In this document: piece after piece, positions 7,928-16,054 of the stretch
How the letters are laid out: each line of letters opens with the position of its first letter
Numbering within the stretch: position 1 is the first letter of the stretch
Assembly (NCBI GenBank): GCA_028288625.1
Contig: JAQBNI010000032.1
Coordinates: 1-46,060 of the forward strand
Length of the DNA: 46,060 nucleotides
From: Bacteroidota bacterium
Lineage (GTDB): Bacteria; Bacteroidota; Bacteroidia; Chitinophagales; JADIYW01
Direction: 5' to 3'
The notes under the pieces: model-generated
What the model saw: only the letters and a program-made list of their open reading frames with translations
The model's database searches: none
Told to the model about the DNA's origin: nothing
Position numbers and translations under genes: made by a program

Positions 7928-8703
7928 GTACAGGTTCTTCCATATCATACAAAGAAAAAATTGACCTGTCGCGGTTGCCGCAGCATATCGCAATTATCAT
8001 GGATGGAAACGGGCGTTGGGCGAAAGCACAGGGCAAGCATCGCATTTTCGGACATAAGAACGGCGTGAAAGCTGTGCGGGAAGTTTCTGAAGGATGTGCA
8101 GAAATTGGCGTGAAGCATCTTACACTGTATGCTTTTTCTACGGAAAACTGGAATCGACCTAAAACAGAAGTGAATGCTTTGATGGAATTATTATTCCTGA
8201 CGATCGGAAGAGAAATTAAAACACTTCAGAAAAATAACATCCGCTTAAATGCAATCGGTCATATTGAAGATCTTCCTGCTGCAAATAAAAAAGCATTGCT
8301 GGAAGTAATGAAAGCGACAAGCAAAAATACAAGGATGACACTAACGCTTGCATTGAGTTATGGATCGAGAGAAGAATTGACAGAAGCTGCAATTAAGTTA
8401 GCAGTAGATTATAAAGCGGGAAAAATATCATTAAAAGAAATTAACGAGCAATCTATCAGCAATCACTTATATACGAAGGATATTCCCGATCCTGAATTGA
8501 TGATAAGGACGAGCGGCGAGCACAGGATCAGCAACTTTTTATTGTGGCAGGCTGCATACACGGAATTATATTTCACAGAAAAATTCTGGCCGGAATTTGA
8601 CAGGCAGGAACTCTATAAAGCAATTTTAGATTACCAGCAGCGCGAAAGGCGCTTCGGAAAAACCAGCGAACAAATCAACCAACAAATAACCAATACCAAC
8701 TAA
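7924..8703 (+). CDS. uppS: Isoprenyl transferase (undecaprenyl diphosphate synthase)
   Basis: The enzyme condenses isopentenyl diphosphate units in cis onto farnesyl diphosphate to make the C55 carrier lipid for peptidoglycan and surface polysaccharides. The 259 residues carry the hallmark IIMDGNGRWAKAQG with catalytic D27, then AFSTENWNRP, and the C-terminal block DPELMIRTSGEHRISNFLLWQ that contains the dimer-interface and diphosphate-binding arginines. The start is a TTG overlapping the previous stop as TTGA, and the stop overlaps the bamA start as TAATG. Such tight packing implies coupled expression within the DUF6089-uppS-bamA operon. Confidence 0.95.
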   Translation: MSTGSSISYKEKIDLSRLPQHIAIIMDGNGRWAKAQGKHRIFGHKNGVKAVREVSEGCAEIGVKHLTLYAFSTENWNRPKTEVNALMELLFLTIGREIKTLQKNNIRLNAIGHIEDLPAANKKALLEVMKATSKNTRMTLTLALSYGSREELTEAAIKLAVDYKAGKISLKEINEQSISNHLYTKDIPDPELMIRTSGEHRISNFLLWQAAYTELYFTEKFWPEFDRQELYKAILDYQQRERRFGKTSEQINQQITNTN

Positions 8704-11357
8704 TGAAAATGACATTCCGTTTACACTTATCCCTTTTATTAATGCTTGGTTGTTGGTTCTTTATTCACCCGGCTGTTGCTGAACAAATAGATACTACTAT
8801 AGTCAATTATAAAGATCCTAAAAAATATAAAGTTGCTGCACTCGAAATAAACGGCACGCAATTCCTTGACAAAAATATTATCCGTTCACTAACAGGAATA
8901 AAAATTGGCGAAGACATTTCAATTCCGGGTGATGAAATTACAAAGTGTATTAAAAACTTATGGAAACAAGGACTCTTTGGAAATGTAAAAATTTATGCAG
9001 ATAAGTTTGTCGGAGACAGTGTTTACCTGGCGATTGATGTGCTGGAAAAACCCAGGCTAAATGAGATCACGATCAAGGGCGTGAAAAAAAGTGAAGGCGA
9101 TGATCTGAAAAAGAAATTGGAAGTGATGAAAGGCAAACCGCTCACCGATGCTTTAAAGCTCAATATAAAAAATACGATCGCAGATCACTATGAAGATAAA
9201 TCATATTTGCACCCGGTCATTAATGTGGTGGAAAAGAAAGATGAAGGACTGATCAACAGTATGTCTGTTATTGTGAATATAGATAAAGGCTCTAAAGTGA
9301 AAATTGATGATCTTATATTTCTTGGAAGAGTGAATGGCGAGATCACGAAAATGAGAAAGGTGATGAAGGATACACGCGAACGCTCTAAAGTTGAACTTCG
9401 TGTTCCCGATGGAAGAAGCAGGAAACAAAAAGCGAAAGATGCTTTATATACATTGGCTAACCTGAACTATACTTCTACCGGAGATTTCTTTTTGGAAAGA
9501 TTCAGGATCACCTTTAAAGGATCTAAGTTTAACGAAAGAAAATACGAGGACGACAAACAAAAATTAATCGACTATTATAACAACAATGGTTTTCGCGATG
9601 CGAAAATAACTGCAGATACTGTCATCGACAACGAAAACGGAAACGTAACTATTGTTATACAGCTGGATGAAGGACATAAATATTATTTCAGGGATATCGT
9701 GTTTAAAGGCAATTCAAAATTCCCAACGGAAACATTACAAAGAGTTTTAAATATTAAAAAGGGTGATGTCTACAATGCGGAATTATTACAAAAACGCTTA
9801 ACGATGGACCAGGATGGCGGCGACGTGAGCTCTTTATATTATGATGACGGATACTTGTTCTTCAATATAAATCCTGTTGAAACTGCAGTAGAAAATGATT
9901 CGATAGATCTCGAGATCCGCATCAACGAAGGTCCGCAGGCAACTATAAAAAATGTGATCATCGAAGGAAATAATAAAACCAACGAGCATGTTATCCGCCG
10001 TGAGTTAAGAACCTTCCCGGGTGATAAATTCAGCCGCTCGGATCTCATCAGGTCGCAGCGTGAGATTGCAAACTTAGGCTTCTTCGATCCGCAGGAAACA
10101 AAGGTGGAACCAATTCCAAATCCGACGGACGGAACAGTAGACATCAAATATACCGTGAAAGAAAAATCAGCAGACCAGGTAGAATTATCTGCAGGCTGGG
10201 GCGGTAAAGAAGGCGGATTGATCGGTACACTTGGTTTAAAATTCAATAACTTTTCACTGCGGAATATTTTCAATAAAAAAGCATGGTCTCCGCTGCCAAC
10301 CGGCGACGGACAACAACTCACCATTCGCGTAGAAAGCAACGGAAGAGCTTACCAAAACTATAATTTTTCATTTACGGAGCCTTGGCTCGGCGGCAAGAAA
10401 CCGAATGCATTTACATTCGCAGCTTTCCGTTCGCGTATACAGGATATCGTGGACAAAGATGTGCTCGGAAAACAGATCACCAATGGTCTTTCCGTTTCTC
10501 TTGCAACGCGTTTGAAAAAACCGGATGACTTCTTCATTGTTCAGGCTTCAGGAAATTATTATGGATACTCGTTAACCACATTCAGGAACAGGTACTTCGT
10601 AGATAATGTCGCACTGGATAGCGGGAAGTTTAATAACCTCAATTTTAAAATTTCTCTTTCCAGGAATTCCATCAATCAGCCTGTGTTTCCTACAGGAGGC
10701 GCGAAGATAGAAGTATCGGTGCAGTTTACGCCGCCGTATTCGTTATTCAGAAAAGACAATAATTTTGACGGAAAAACAGTAGCGGAGAAATACAAGTTAA
10801 TAGAATATCATAAATGGAAATTCTCTGTTGACTGGTACCAGCAATTAGGCAAATCCAAACTCGTGTTGCGTACAGCTGCGAAATTCGGATTCCTCGGCAC
10901 GTTCAATAAAAAGATCGGTATCACGCCGTTTGAAAGATTTGAAGTCGGCGGAAACGGTATTCCTTCCAACGTAACATTATTCGGTACAGATATCATTGCG
11001 CATCGCGGTTATGAAGGCGCTTATTCTTCAACGGGCGGCGATCCGATCTACAACAAATTCTTGCTCGAATTGCGTTATCCTTTTTCACTGAATCCGTCAG
11101 CAACTATTTATGGTCTGGCATTCTTTGAAGCAGCAAATACATATACCACTTTTAAGGATTACAATCCATTTAAATTAAAGAAAAGTGTAGGTCTGGGTGT
11201 ACGTGCAATTCTGCCGATGTTCGGATTAATTGGTATTGACTATGGCATACGGTTTGATAGTGCTAATGGTAGCCCGATAAAAGCAAGTAACGGGTTCTTT
11301 GACTACATCGGAAAAAATGGAAATATTTCCTTTATCCTTGGATTTGAACCGGAATAA
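8703..11357 (+). CDS. bamA: Outer membrane protein assembly factor BamA
   Basis: BamA is the core of the BAM complex, which folds and inserts beta-barrel proteins in the outer membrane. The 884-residue protein has a signal peptide (about 1-26), five POTRA repeats (roughly 43-116, 118-200, 201-330, 331-415 and 416-495, the third expanded by a Lys-rich insertion) and a 16-strand barrel to the end. The loop-6 signature appears as HRGYEG near residue 767, in place of VRGF. The chain ends ISFILGFEPE, so the usual terminal aromatic residue is followed by three more residues. It starts on the last base of uppS and leads into two skp genes whose products chaperone its clients. Confidence 0.94.
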   Translation: MKMTFRLHLSLLLMLGCWFFIHPAVAEQIDTTIVNYKDPKKYKVAALEINGTQFLDKNIIRSLTGIKIGEDISIPGDEITKCIKNLWKQGLFGNVKIYADKFVGDSVYLAIDVLEKPRLNEITIKGVKKSEGDDLKKKLEVMKGKPLTDALKLNIKNTIADHYEDKSYLHPVINVVEKKDEGLINSMSVIVNIDKGSKVKIDDLIFLGRVNGEITKMRKVMKDTRERSKVELRVPDGRSRKQKAKDALYTLANLNYTSTGDFFLERFRITFKGSKFNERKYEDDKQKLIDYYNNNGFRDAKITADTVIDNENGNVTIVIQLDEGHKYYFRDIVFKGNSKFPTETLQRVLNIKKGDVYNAELLQKRLTMDQDGGDVSSLYYDDGYLFFNINPVETAVENDSIDLEIRINEGPQATIKNVIIEGNNKTNEHVIRRELRTFPGDKFSRSDLIRSQREIANLGFFDPQETKVEPIPNPTDGTVDIKYTVKEKSADQVELSAGWGGKEGGLIGTLGLKFNNFSLRNIFNKKAWSPLPTGDGQQLTIRVESNGRAYQNYNFSFTEPWLGGKKPNAFTFAAFRSRIQDIVDKDVLGKQITNGLSVSLATRLKKPDDFFIVQASGNYYGYSLTTFRNRYFVDNVALDSGKFNNLNFKISLSRNSINQPVFPTGGAKIEVSVQFTPPYSLFRKDNNFDGKTVAEKYKLIEYHKWKFSVDWYQQLGKSKLVLRTAAKFGFLGTFNKKIGITPFERFEVGGNGIPSNVTLFGTDIIAHRGYEGAYSSTGGDPIYNKFLLELRYPFSLNPSATIYGLAFFEAANTYTTFKDYNPFKLKKSVGLGVRAILPMFGLIGIDYGIRFDSANGSPIKASNGFFDYIGKNGNISFILGFEPE

Positions 11358-11455
11358 TTTTAATTTAATTTTAGAATTAGAATCTTAGAATTAGTAAATA
11401 AATTAAAAATGGAGATGGCAACTCCGATTGATGAACAACTTTTAAAGACAACATT

Positions 11456-11968
11456 ATGAATAAGAAATTGATCGTCACCTTAGCATTACTGATCAGCATT
11501 GCTTCCTCTTATGCGCAACGATTTGCGTATGTGGATACGAAGTATATCCTGGAGAAATTAAGCGACTATAAAATGGCGCAGCAGAAACTCGACGAGCAGG
11601 CTGCTACATGGCAAAAAGATATTGATTCGAAAAGTGAAGCGTTGAAAAAAATGTATTCAAAATACCAGGCGGAAGAATTTTTGCTGACTGCTGATCTTAA
11701 AAAACAGCGCGAGGATGAGATCGTTAAAGCAGAAGATGTATTGAAAGATCTTCAAAAGAACCGCTTCGGATATAACGGCGACTTGTTCAAGAAACGCCAG
11801 GAATTGATTCAGCCCATACAGGATAAAGTTTTTGATGCCGTACAAAAACTGGCAATAAGCCGCTCTTATGATTTTATATTTGATAAAGCTTCCGGAAGCG
11901 CTGCCATGTTGTATACCAACCCGCAGTATGATATCAGCGAAGAAGTATTGAAAAAATTAGGAATGTAA
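11456..11968 (+). CDS. OmpH/Skp family periplasmic chaperone (first copy)
   Basis: The 170-residue protein has a signal peptide (MNKKLIVTLALLISIASSYAQ) followed by FAYVDTKYILEKL, the conserved first strand of Skp. A long helical, charged middle (about 40-125) would form the tentacle coiled coils, and a last strand pair SYDFIFDKASGSAAMLY completes the core. Skp trimers hold unfolded outer membrane proteins for BamA. A second, divergent copy follows after 46 nt, the usual tandem arrangement after bamA in this phylum. A 16-codon frame at 11409-11459 ends on this gene's start codon (ATGA). Confidence 0.9.
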   Translation: MNKKLIVTLALLISIASSYAQRFAYVDTKYILEKLSDYKMAQQKLDEQAATWQKDIDSKSEALKKMYSKYQAEEFLLTADLKKQREDEIVKAEDVLKDLQKNRFGYNGDLFKKRQELIQPIQDKVFDAVQKLAISRSYDFIFDKASGSAAMLYTNPQYDISEEVLKKLGM

Positions 11969-12014
11969 TTGAATAACTAAAAACAAATAAATTAAAATTT
12001 TAAACAAACAAAAA

Positions 12015-12578
12015 ATGATGAGTAAAAGATTAACCGCAGTAATTATCGTGATGTTTGCAATAGTAGCAAGCACGTACGCACAAAAAGCAAACAAATTCGG
12101 ATATCTAAATTCTTCGGAATTATTGAGCCTGATGCCGGAAGTGATCAAGGCAGATTCGGCAGTAGACAAATATGCAGGAGAGTTAGACGCACTGGGACAG
12201 CAAATGTATGCTGAATATCAGAAGAAGGCAGCCGATGCACAGGATAAAAAACAAAAAAATGTTTTGACTGCAGAACAGGAAGAACTTGTTGTGAAAGAAT
12301 TAGCGGACATGGAAAAACGCATCACTGATTTTCAACAATCTGCACAGGATAAGATCGGCGCAAGAAAAGAAAAGCTGTATGCGCCTATTATGCTAAAAGC
12401 AAATGATGGCATTAAGGCAGTAGCGAAAGCAAATGGTTACACATATATTTTTGATACCGGTGCGGGATCAATTTTATATGCAGATGAAACCGATAATATT
12501 TTACCATTGGTAAAAACTTACTTGAAATTGCCGGATGTAAAGCCTGGAATGGCTCCTAAACCAACGGTAAAACCATAA
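12015..12578 (+). CDS. OmpH/Skp family periplasmic chaperone (second copy)
   Basis: The 187-residue protein starts MMSKRLTAVIIVMFAIVASTYAQ (signal peptide) and continues KFGYLNSSELLSLMPE, the Skp first strand. Its helical region (about 45-130) is rich in Lys, Gln and Glu, and the closing strand is YTYIFDTGAGSILYADE. It differs from the first copy and carries a Pro/Lys-rich tail (GMAPKPTVKP). The two may form hetero-trimers or serve different clients; the sequence does not tell. murI begins 15 nt downstream. Confidence 0.9.
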   Translation: MMSKRLTAVIIVMFAIVASTYAQKANKFGYLNSSELLSLMPEVIKADSAVDKYAGELDALGQQMYAEYQKKAADAQDKKQKNVLTAEQEELVVKELADMEKRITDFQQSAQDKIGARKEKLYAPIMLKANDGIKAVAKANGYTYIFDTGAGSILYADETDNILPLVKTYLKLPDVKPGMAPKPTVKP

Positions 12579-12593
12579 CAACAAAACAAAACA

Positions 12594-13409
12594 ATGCCAG
12601 AGGCTAAACAAGCTATCGGTTTATTTGATTCAGGTATTGGCGGCTTAACAGTCGCCAATGCTATTTTAAAGCAATTGCCAAATGAGTCTTTAATTTATTT
12701 TGGTGATACCGCGCATTTGCCTTACGGCGATAAATCTCCGGATACTATCCGTTATTTCACTAAAACGATCGGCGCATTCCTGTTGTCAAAAGAATGTAAG
12801 ATGATCGTCATCGCCTGTAATACCGCATCTTCTGTGGCTTATGAAATGCTTGAAAATATGGCAGGCGATAAAGCGTATGTTTTTAATGTGATCGATCCCG
12901 TAGTGGAAGAGATCATTAATAAAAAATATAAAAAAGTTGGCGTGATCGGAACATTGGGCACGATCAATTCAAATGTTTACCAGGCAAAAATAAAAGAGAA
13001 AGACAGCAGCATCGATGTCAGGCAGCTGGCTACACCGTTGCTGGTTCCAATGATTGAATCGGGCTTTGTAGATGGACAAATCTCACACCTTGTAATTGAA
13101 GAATATTTAAATGCTCCTGAACTGCAGGATATAGATACATTGATCCTCGCGTGCACGCATTATCCTTTAATTAAAAAAGAAATAGAAACATTCTACGCGG
13201 AGAAAAATAAAAAAGTAAGCGTATTGGCTACTAACGAGATCGTAGCCATCCATATCAAAAAATTTATGATCGAGCACGGATTAATCAATTACGAGAAGAA
13301 AGGAAAGAATGCTTTTTATGTTTCTGATTATACCGAAAGCTTCGAAAAAACTACACAGCTATTTTATAAAGAATCTGTGGATCTCATCCACCTGCCGTTA
13401 TTTAAGTAA
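12594..13409 (+). CDS. murI: Glutamate racemase
   Basis: The enzyme interconverts L- and D-glutamate and supplies D-Glu for the peptidoglycan peptide. The 271 residues show LFDSGIGGLTV (10-20), FGDTAHLPYG (36-45), catalytic C75 in VIACNTASS and catalytic C187 in LACTHYPLI, a complete set. It closes the envelope operon, 15 nt after the second skp gene. Its 3' end overlaps the convergent glycosyltransferase gene by 8 nt. Confidence 0.95.
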   Translation: MPEAKQAIGLFDSGIGGLTVANAILKQLPNESLIYFGDTAHLPYGDKSPDTIRYFTKTIGAFLLSKECKMIVIACNTASSVAYEMLENMAGDKAYVFNVIDPVVEEIINKKYKKVGVIGTLGTINSNVYQAKIKEKDSSIDVRQLATPLLVPMIESGFVDGQISHLVIEEYLNAPELQDIDTLILACTHYPLIKKEIETFYAEKNKKVSVLATNEIVAIHIKKFMIEHGLINYEKKGKNAFYVSDYTESFEKTTQLFYKESVDLIHLPLFK

Positions 13410-14490
13410 GATATTTCTCCAGCTCCATTTCCATTTTATCAGTCGAAGTTTTATACGCCGGAAAACCGGGTATAGTTTCCTGTTGTTTTAATGCCGAATC
13501 AAGATCAAGCTTATCCTGGTCGCATAACACTACAAATCCTTTCTCCGATAAAGACTTTCCCAAATATTCCTGTTCCGTTTGTCCGTTAGCTGGAATACAA
13601 ATCGCTTTCTTTCCTAAAACAGCTAAATCCATTACCGTACTATAACCCGAGCGGCAAATAATTACCGATGCTTTTTGTAATGCGGTAAATAAGTCGTTTG
13701 TGTTCAGGTAAGATACAGTTGTAATATTGCCTTCCGTTGAATTGGTTTGTTTTTCAGTTCTTCCTTCAACAAATAAAACTTTATCAGGAAGCCAGGATAA
13801 TTTGCGCATTAATTCCTGTTGAAGAAAACTGCGTTGAGGTTCAGGTCCGGAAAGTACTGCAAGCATAGTGAAATCAAGCTCATCTACAAAGGAAGTTGTT
13901 TTATTAAAGTTGAAAAACCTGCTTTGGATTCCAACATAAGTGTGAGGAATTTTAAAAGAAATATCATGTGATAATTTTCCCGATAAATTATTTTCACCTT
14001 CTTCATCGGGGATCCATAAGGCATCAAATTTATTTATTTGCTGCAAATGTAATTTTAAAAAAAGAGGATTCATAAACCGCAAATGATGTGGCGCCTGCAT
14101 CGCGATATGGTGACAAATTAAAATGCTCTTCACACCCGCGCTTCGCACGCCATACCTGTTATCGGAAATAATAAGATCGATCTTTTCAACTTTTAATATT
14201 TTTTCAATTGCTTTATTTTCTTTCTGAATAGTTTGTAAAATTTTAGGCGCCTGGAATAAACTTGCGGTGGCGGCATTCTTTCCCGCGGGATAGGAAATAT
14301 TATATCCCGGGAGTTCGTAAAAAGTTAACTGCGGATATTGTTCTTTCAATAAAAAAAAAGAATCTGCGTTGCCGGCAATAATTACGCGATGATCTTTTTT
14401 CAGCAAGAGATCTATTAACGGCATGCACCGCGTAGCGTGACCTAAACCCCAGTCCAATGGAGCAACGAGTACTGTTTTCTGCGGCTTCAA
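13402..14490 (-). CDS. MurG-like glycosyltransferase family protein
   Basis: The 362-residue protein has a GT-B layout. Its N-terminal domain starts VLVAPLDWGLGHATRCMPLIDLL, with the GHATR loop in the place of the MurG GGTGGH loop. The C-terminal domain contains ICRSGYSTVMDLAVLGKKAICIP and GQTEQEYLG, the nucleotide-sugar binding region of GT28-like enzymes. True MurG is longer on motif match and sits in the dcw cluster, so this is a paralogous family common in Bacteroidota whose acceptor is unknown. It follows the helical-repeat gene after 8 nt, probably in one transcript, and converges on murI. Confidence 0.8.
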   Translation of the reverse strand: MKPQKTVLVAPLDWGLGHATRCMPLIDLLLKKDHRVIIAGNADSFFLLKEQYPQLTFYELPGYNISYPAGKNAATASLFQAPKILQTIQKENKAIEKILKVEKIDLIISDNRYGVRSAGVKSILICHHIAMQAPHHLRFMNPLFLKLHLQQINKFDALWIPDEEGENNLSGKLSHDISFKIPHTYVGIQSRFFNFNKTTSFVDELDFTMLAVLSGPEPQRSFLQQELMRKLSWLPDKVLFVEGRTEKQTNSTEGNITTVSYLNTNDLFTALQKASVIICRSGYSTVMDLAVLGKKAICIPANGQTEQEYLGKSLSEKGFVVLCDQDKLDLDSALKQQETIPGFPAYKTSTDKMEMELEKYLT

Positions 14491-14498
14491 TGATGGAA

Positions 14499-15929
14499 CT
14501 ATTTGATCATTTCAAGGTGCTCTAAGAGCCATTTCTTTTCAAAGCATGGATTGGTTTCTTCAATTATTTTCCTTGTAATATCTTTTCGTTTTTCAAGGTG
14601 CTTTCTCTGGCTCATGGTCAATGTTTTCAGGCTGATCAGCCGTTTTGTAAGCTTGGCAATATTGATGTAATTATTTTTATATACCTGTTCCAGTTTCTTT
14701 CTTTTCAATAATGTCAGTACACTCCCCAGCAAATATTCAAGCGGCTCAATATATTCCAGCTCGTAATAAATTTTCATCAGGATGTTTTTTGCAGCTAGGT
14801 TCAACAGCAGGTCGTCGTAATCTGCTTTCTGCAATAACTTGATTGCTGCAGAATAATTTTTTCTTTCATATTCAAGGAACGCTTTGTTGTAACAGTAAGT
14901 ACTTTCCTGGTATTTTTCTTCCAGCAAACCTTTGTATTGTTCGATGAATTTTTCCGTCCATTTATATTCCTGCAAGCGTATTCCAACGGTAACAATATTT
15001 TTGTAAGTAAATCTTGAGAGAAATCCTTTTTCTAAAAATGCACCGCTTTCAATTCCGATCTTATTAATGTCAAATGATTTTCGCGCGTATCCTTCCTTTC
15101 CCATATTGTTCATCTTGATACAATAATTATTTGCATAGATCAGAATATCGCGCGCTTCAATTTTCGGGAACAGCTTTAAATATTTATTGATCAGCACTAA
15201 CAACTGATCAAAATTTTCCTGCTTATCGGAAAATTGAATGATCTGGTAAATGTAGTAGTAGATGGCAATCGCGGGCGTATCCAGTAAATTTTTATCCTCC
15301 ACATGTTTTATTACGATATCAAACATGCCGTAGTCATATTTGATCTGGTGCACCTGTTCATGGGATACAAGAATGCAGCCCTGCTTTAATTTCTCTGCAA
15401 TAAAATAAATATCAAAATTAGTGGTGAGCAGCTGGAAATTATATTCAGACGTTCTGCTCAGATTCCTTTTTTCATTGTATCGCTCAGTTTCAATGTTGTA
15501 ATAACTTTCATAATAGTATGCATTTTTGTAAGGAAATTCTTCCAGCAGCTTTGCAGCATCTTCATATGTTTTATGAAAGTTTTTGTGATGATTGTGCTGG
15601 TTATATGCACTCATCAATTTTAATTTCTGAAGGAAGGGATCGTCTTCAATTTGCTCTATGATCAGGAACTTTTCAATGGTTTTGAACAGGTAACTCATGT
15701 ATAACCTGAACTGCTGATCATTGTAAGCCTGTCGCGGATGCAACTTTTTGTAAATGGCTTCCTTGTCCGGAAATGGGATATCCTTATCGATACATTCATT
15801 CAATATTTTATACAGTATCGATACCTCTTCCTGGTGATTGAAATATACCGACTGAACGAACTTATCCAGTCCTCTTCTTTCCCATTTATTCAAAACAACT
15901 AATGCATTAAAAACTTTGCTGTTTTCCAT
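14499..15929 (-). CDS. Hypothetical helical-repeat (TPR-like) protein
   Basis: This 476-residue protein is nearly all alpha-helical by composition: rich in Lys, Leu, Tyr, Glu and Ile, with repeated helix pairs such as YQESTYCYNKAFLEYERKNY followed by AAIKLLQKADY, as in divergent TPR arrays. It has no signal peptide or membrane segment. The N-terminus (KVFNALVVLNKWERRGLDKF) looks like a separate helical domain. I do not recognise a named family. It is cotranscribed with the MurG-like gene (8 nt gap) and could be a scaffold for it, which is inference from position only. The region upstream (15930-16054) is AT-rich and holds the divergent starts of this gene and the first T9SS gene. Confidence 0.75.
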   Translation of the reverse strand: MENSKVFNALVVLNKWERRGLDKFVQSVYFNHQEEVSILYKILNECIDKDIPFPDKEAIYKKLHPRQAYNDQQFRLYMSYLFKTIEKFLIIEQIEDDPFLQKLKLMSAYNQHNHHKNFHKTYEDAAKLLEEFPYKNAYYYESYYNIETERYNEKRNLSRTSEYNFQLLTTNFDIYFIAEKLKQGCILVSHEQVHQIKYDYGMFDIVIKHVEDKNLLDTPAIAIYYYIYQIIQFSDKQENFDQLLVLINKYLKLFPKIEARDILIYANNYCIKMNNMGKEGYARKSFDINKIGIESGAFLEKGFLSRFTYKNIVTVGIRLQEYKWTEKFIEQYKGLLEEKYQESTYCYNKAFLEYERKNYSAAIKLLQKADYDDLLLNLAAKNILMKIYYELEYIEPLEYLLGSVLTLLKRKKLEQVYKNNYINIAKLTKRLISLKTLTMSQRKHLEKRKDITRKIIEETNPCFEKKWLLEHLEMIK

Positions 15930-16054
15930 TTTACATAATTAATTGTATTACAATGTGATACGAAATATAGTAATTTAATTTCATTATACAAAGAGAAAAA
16001 TTTGTATCTAATATTTCTCTGTAATATTTTTAATTTTAGAAGAGATAAAATTGT

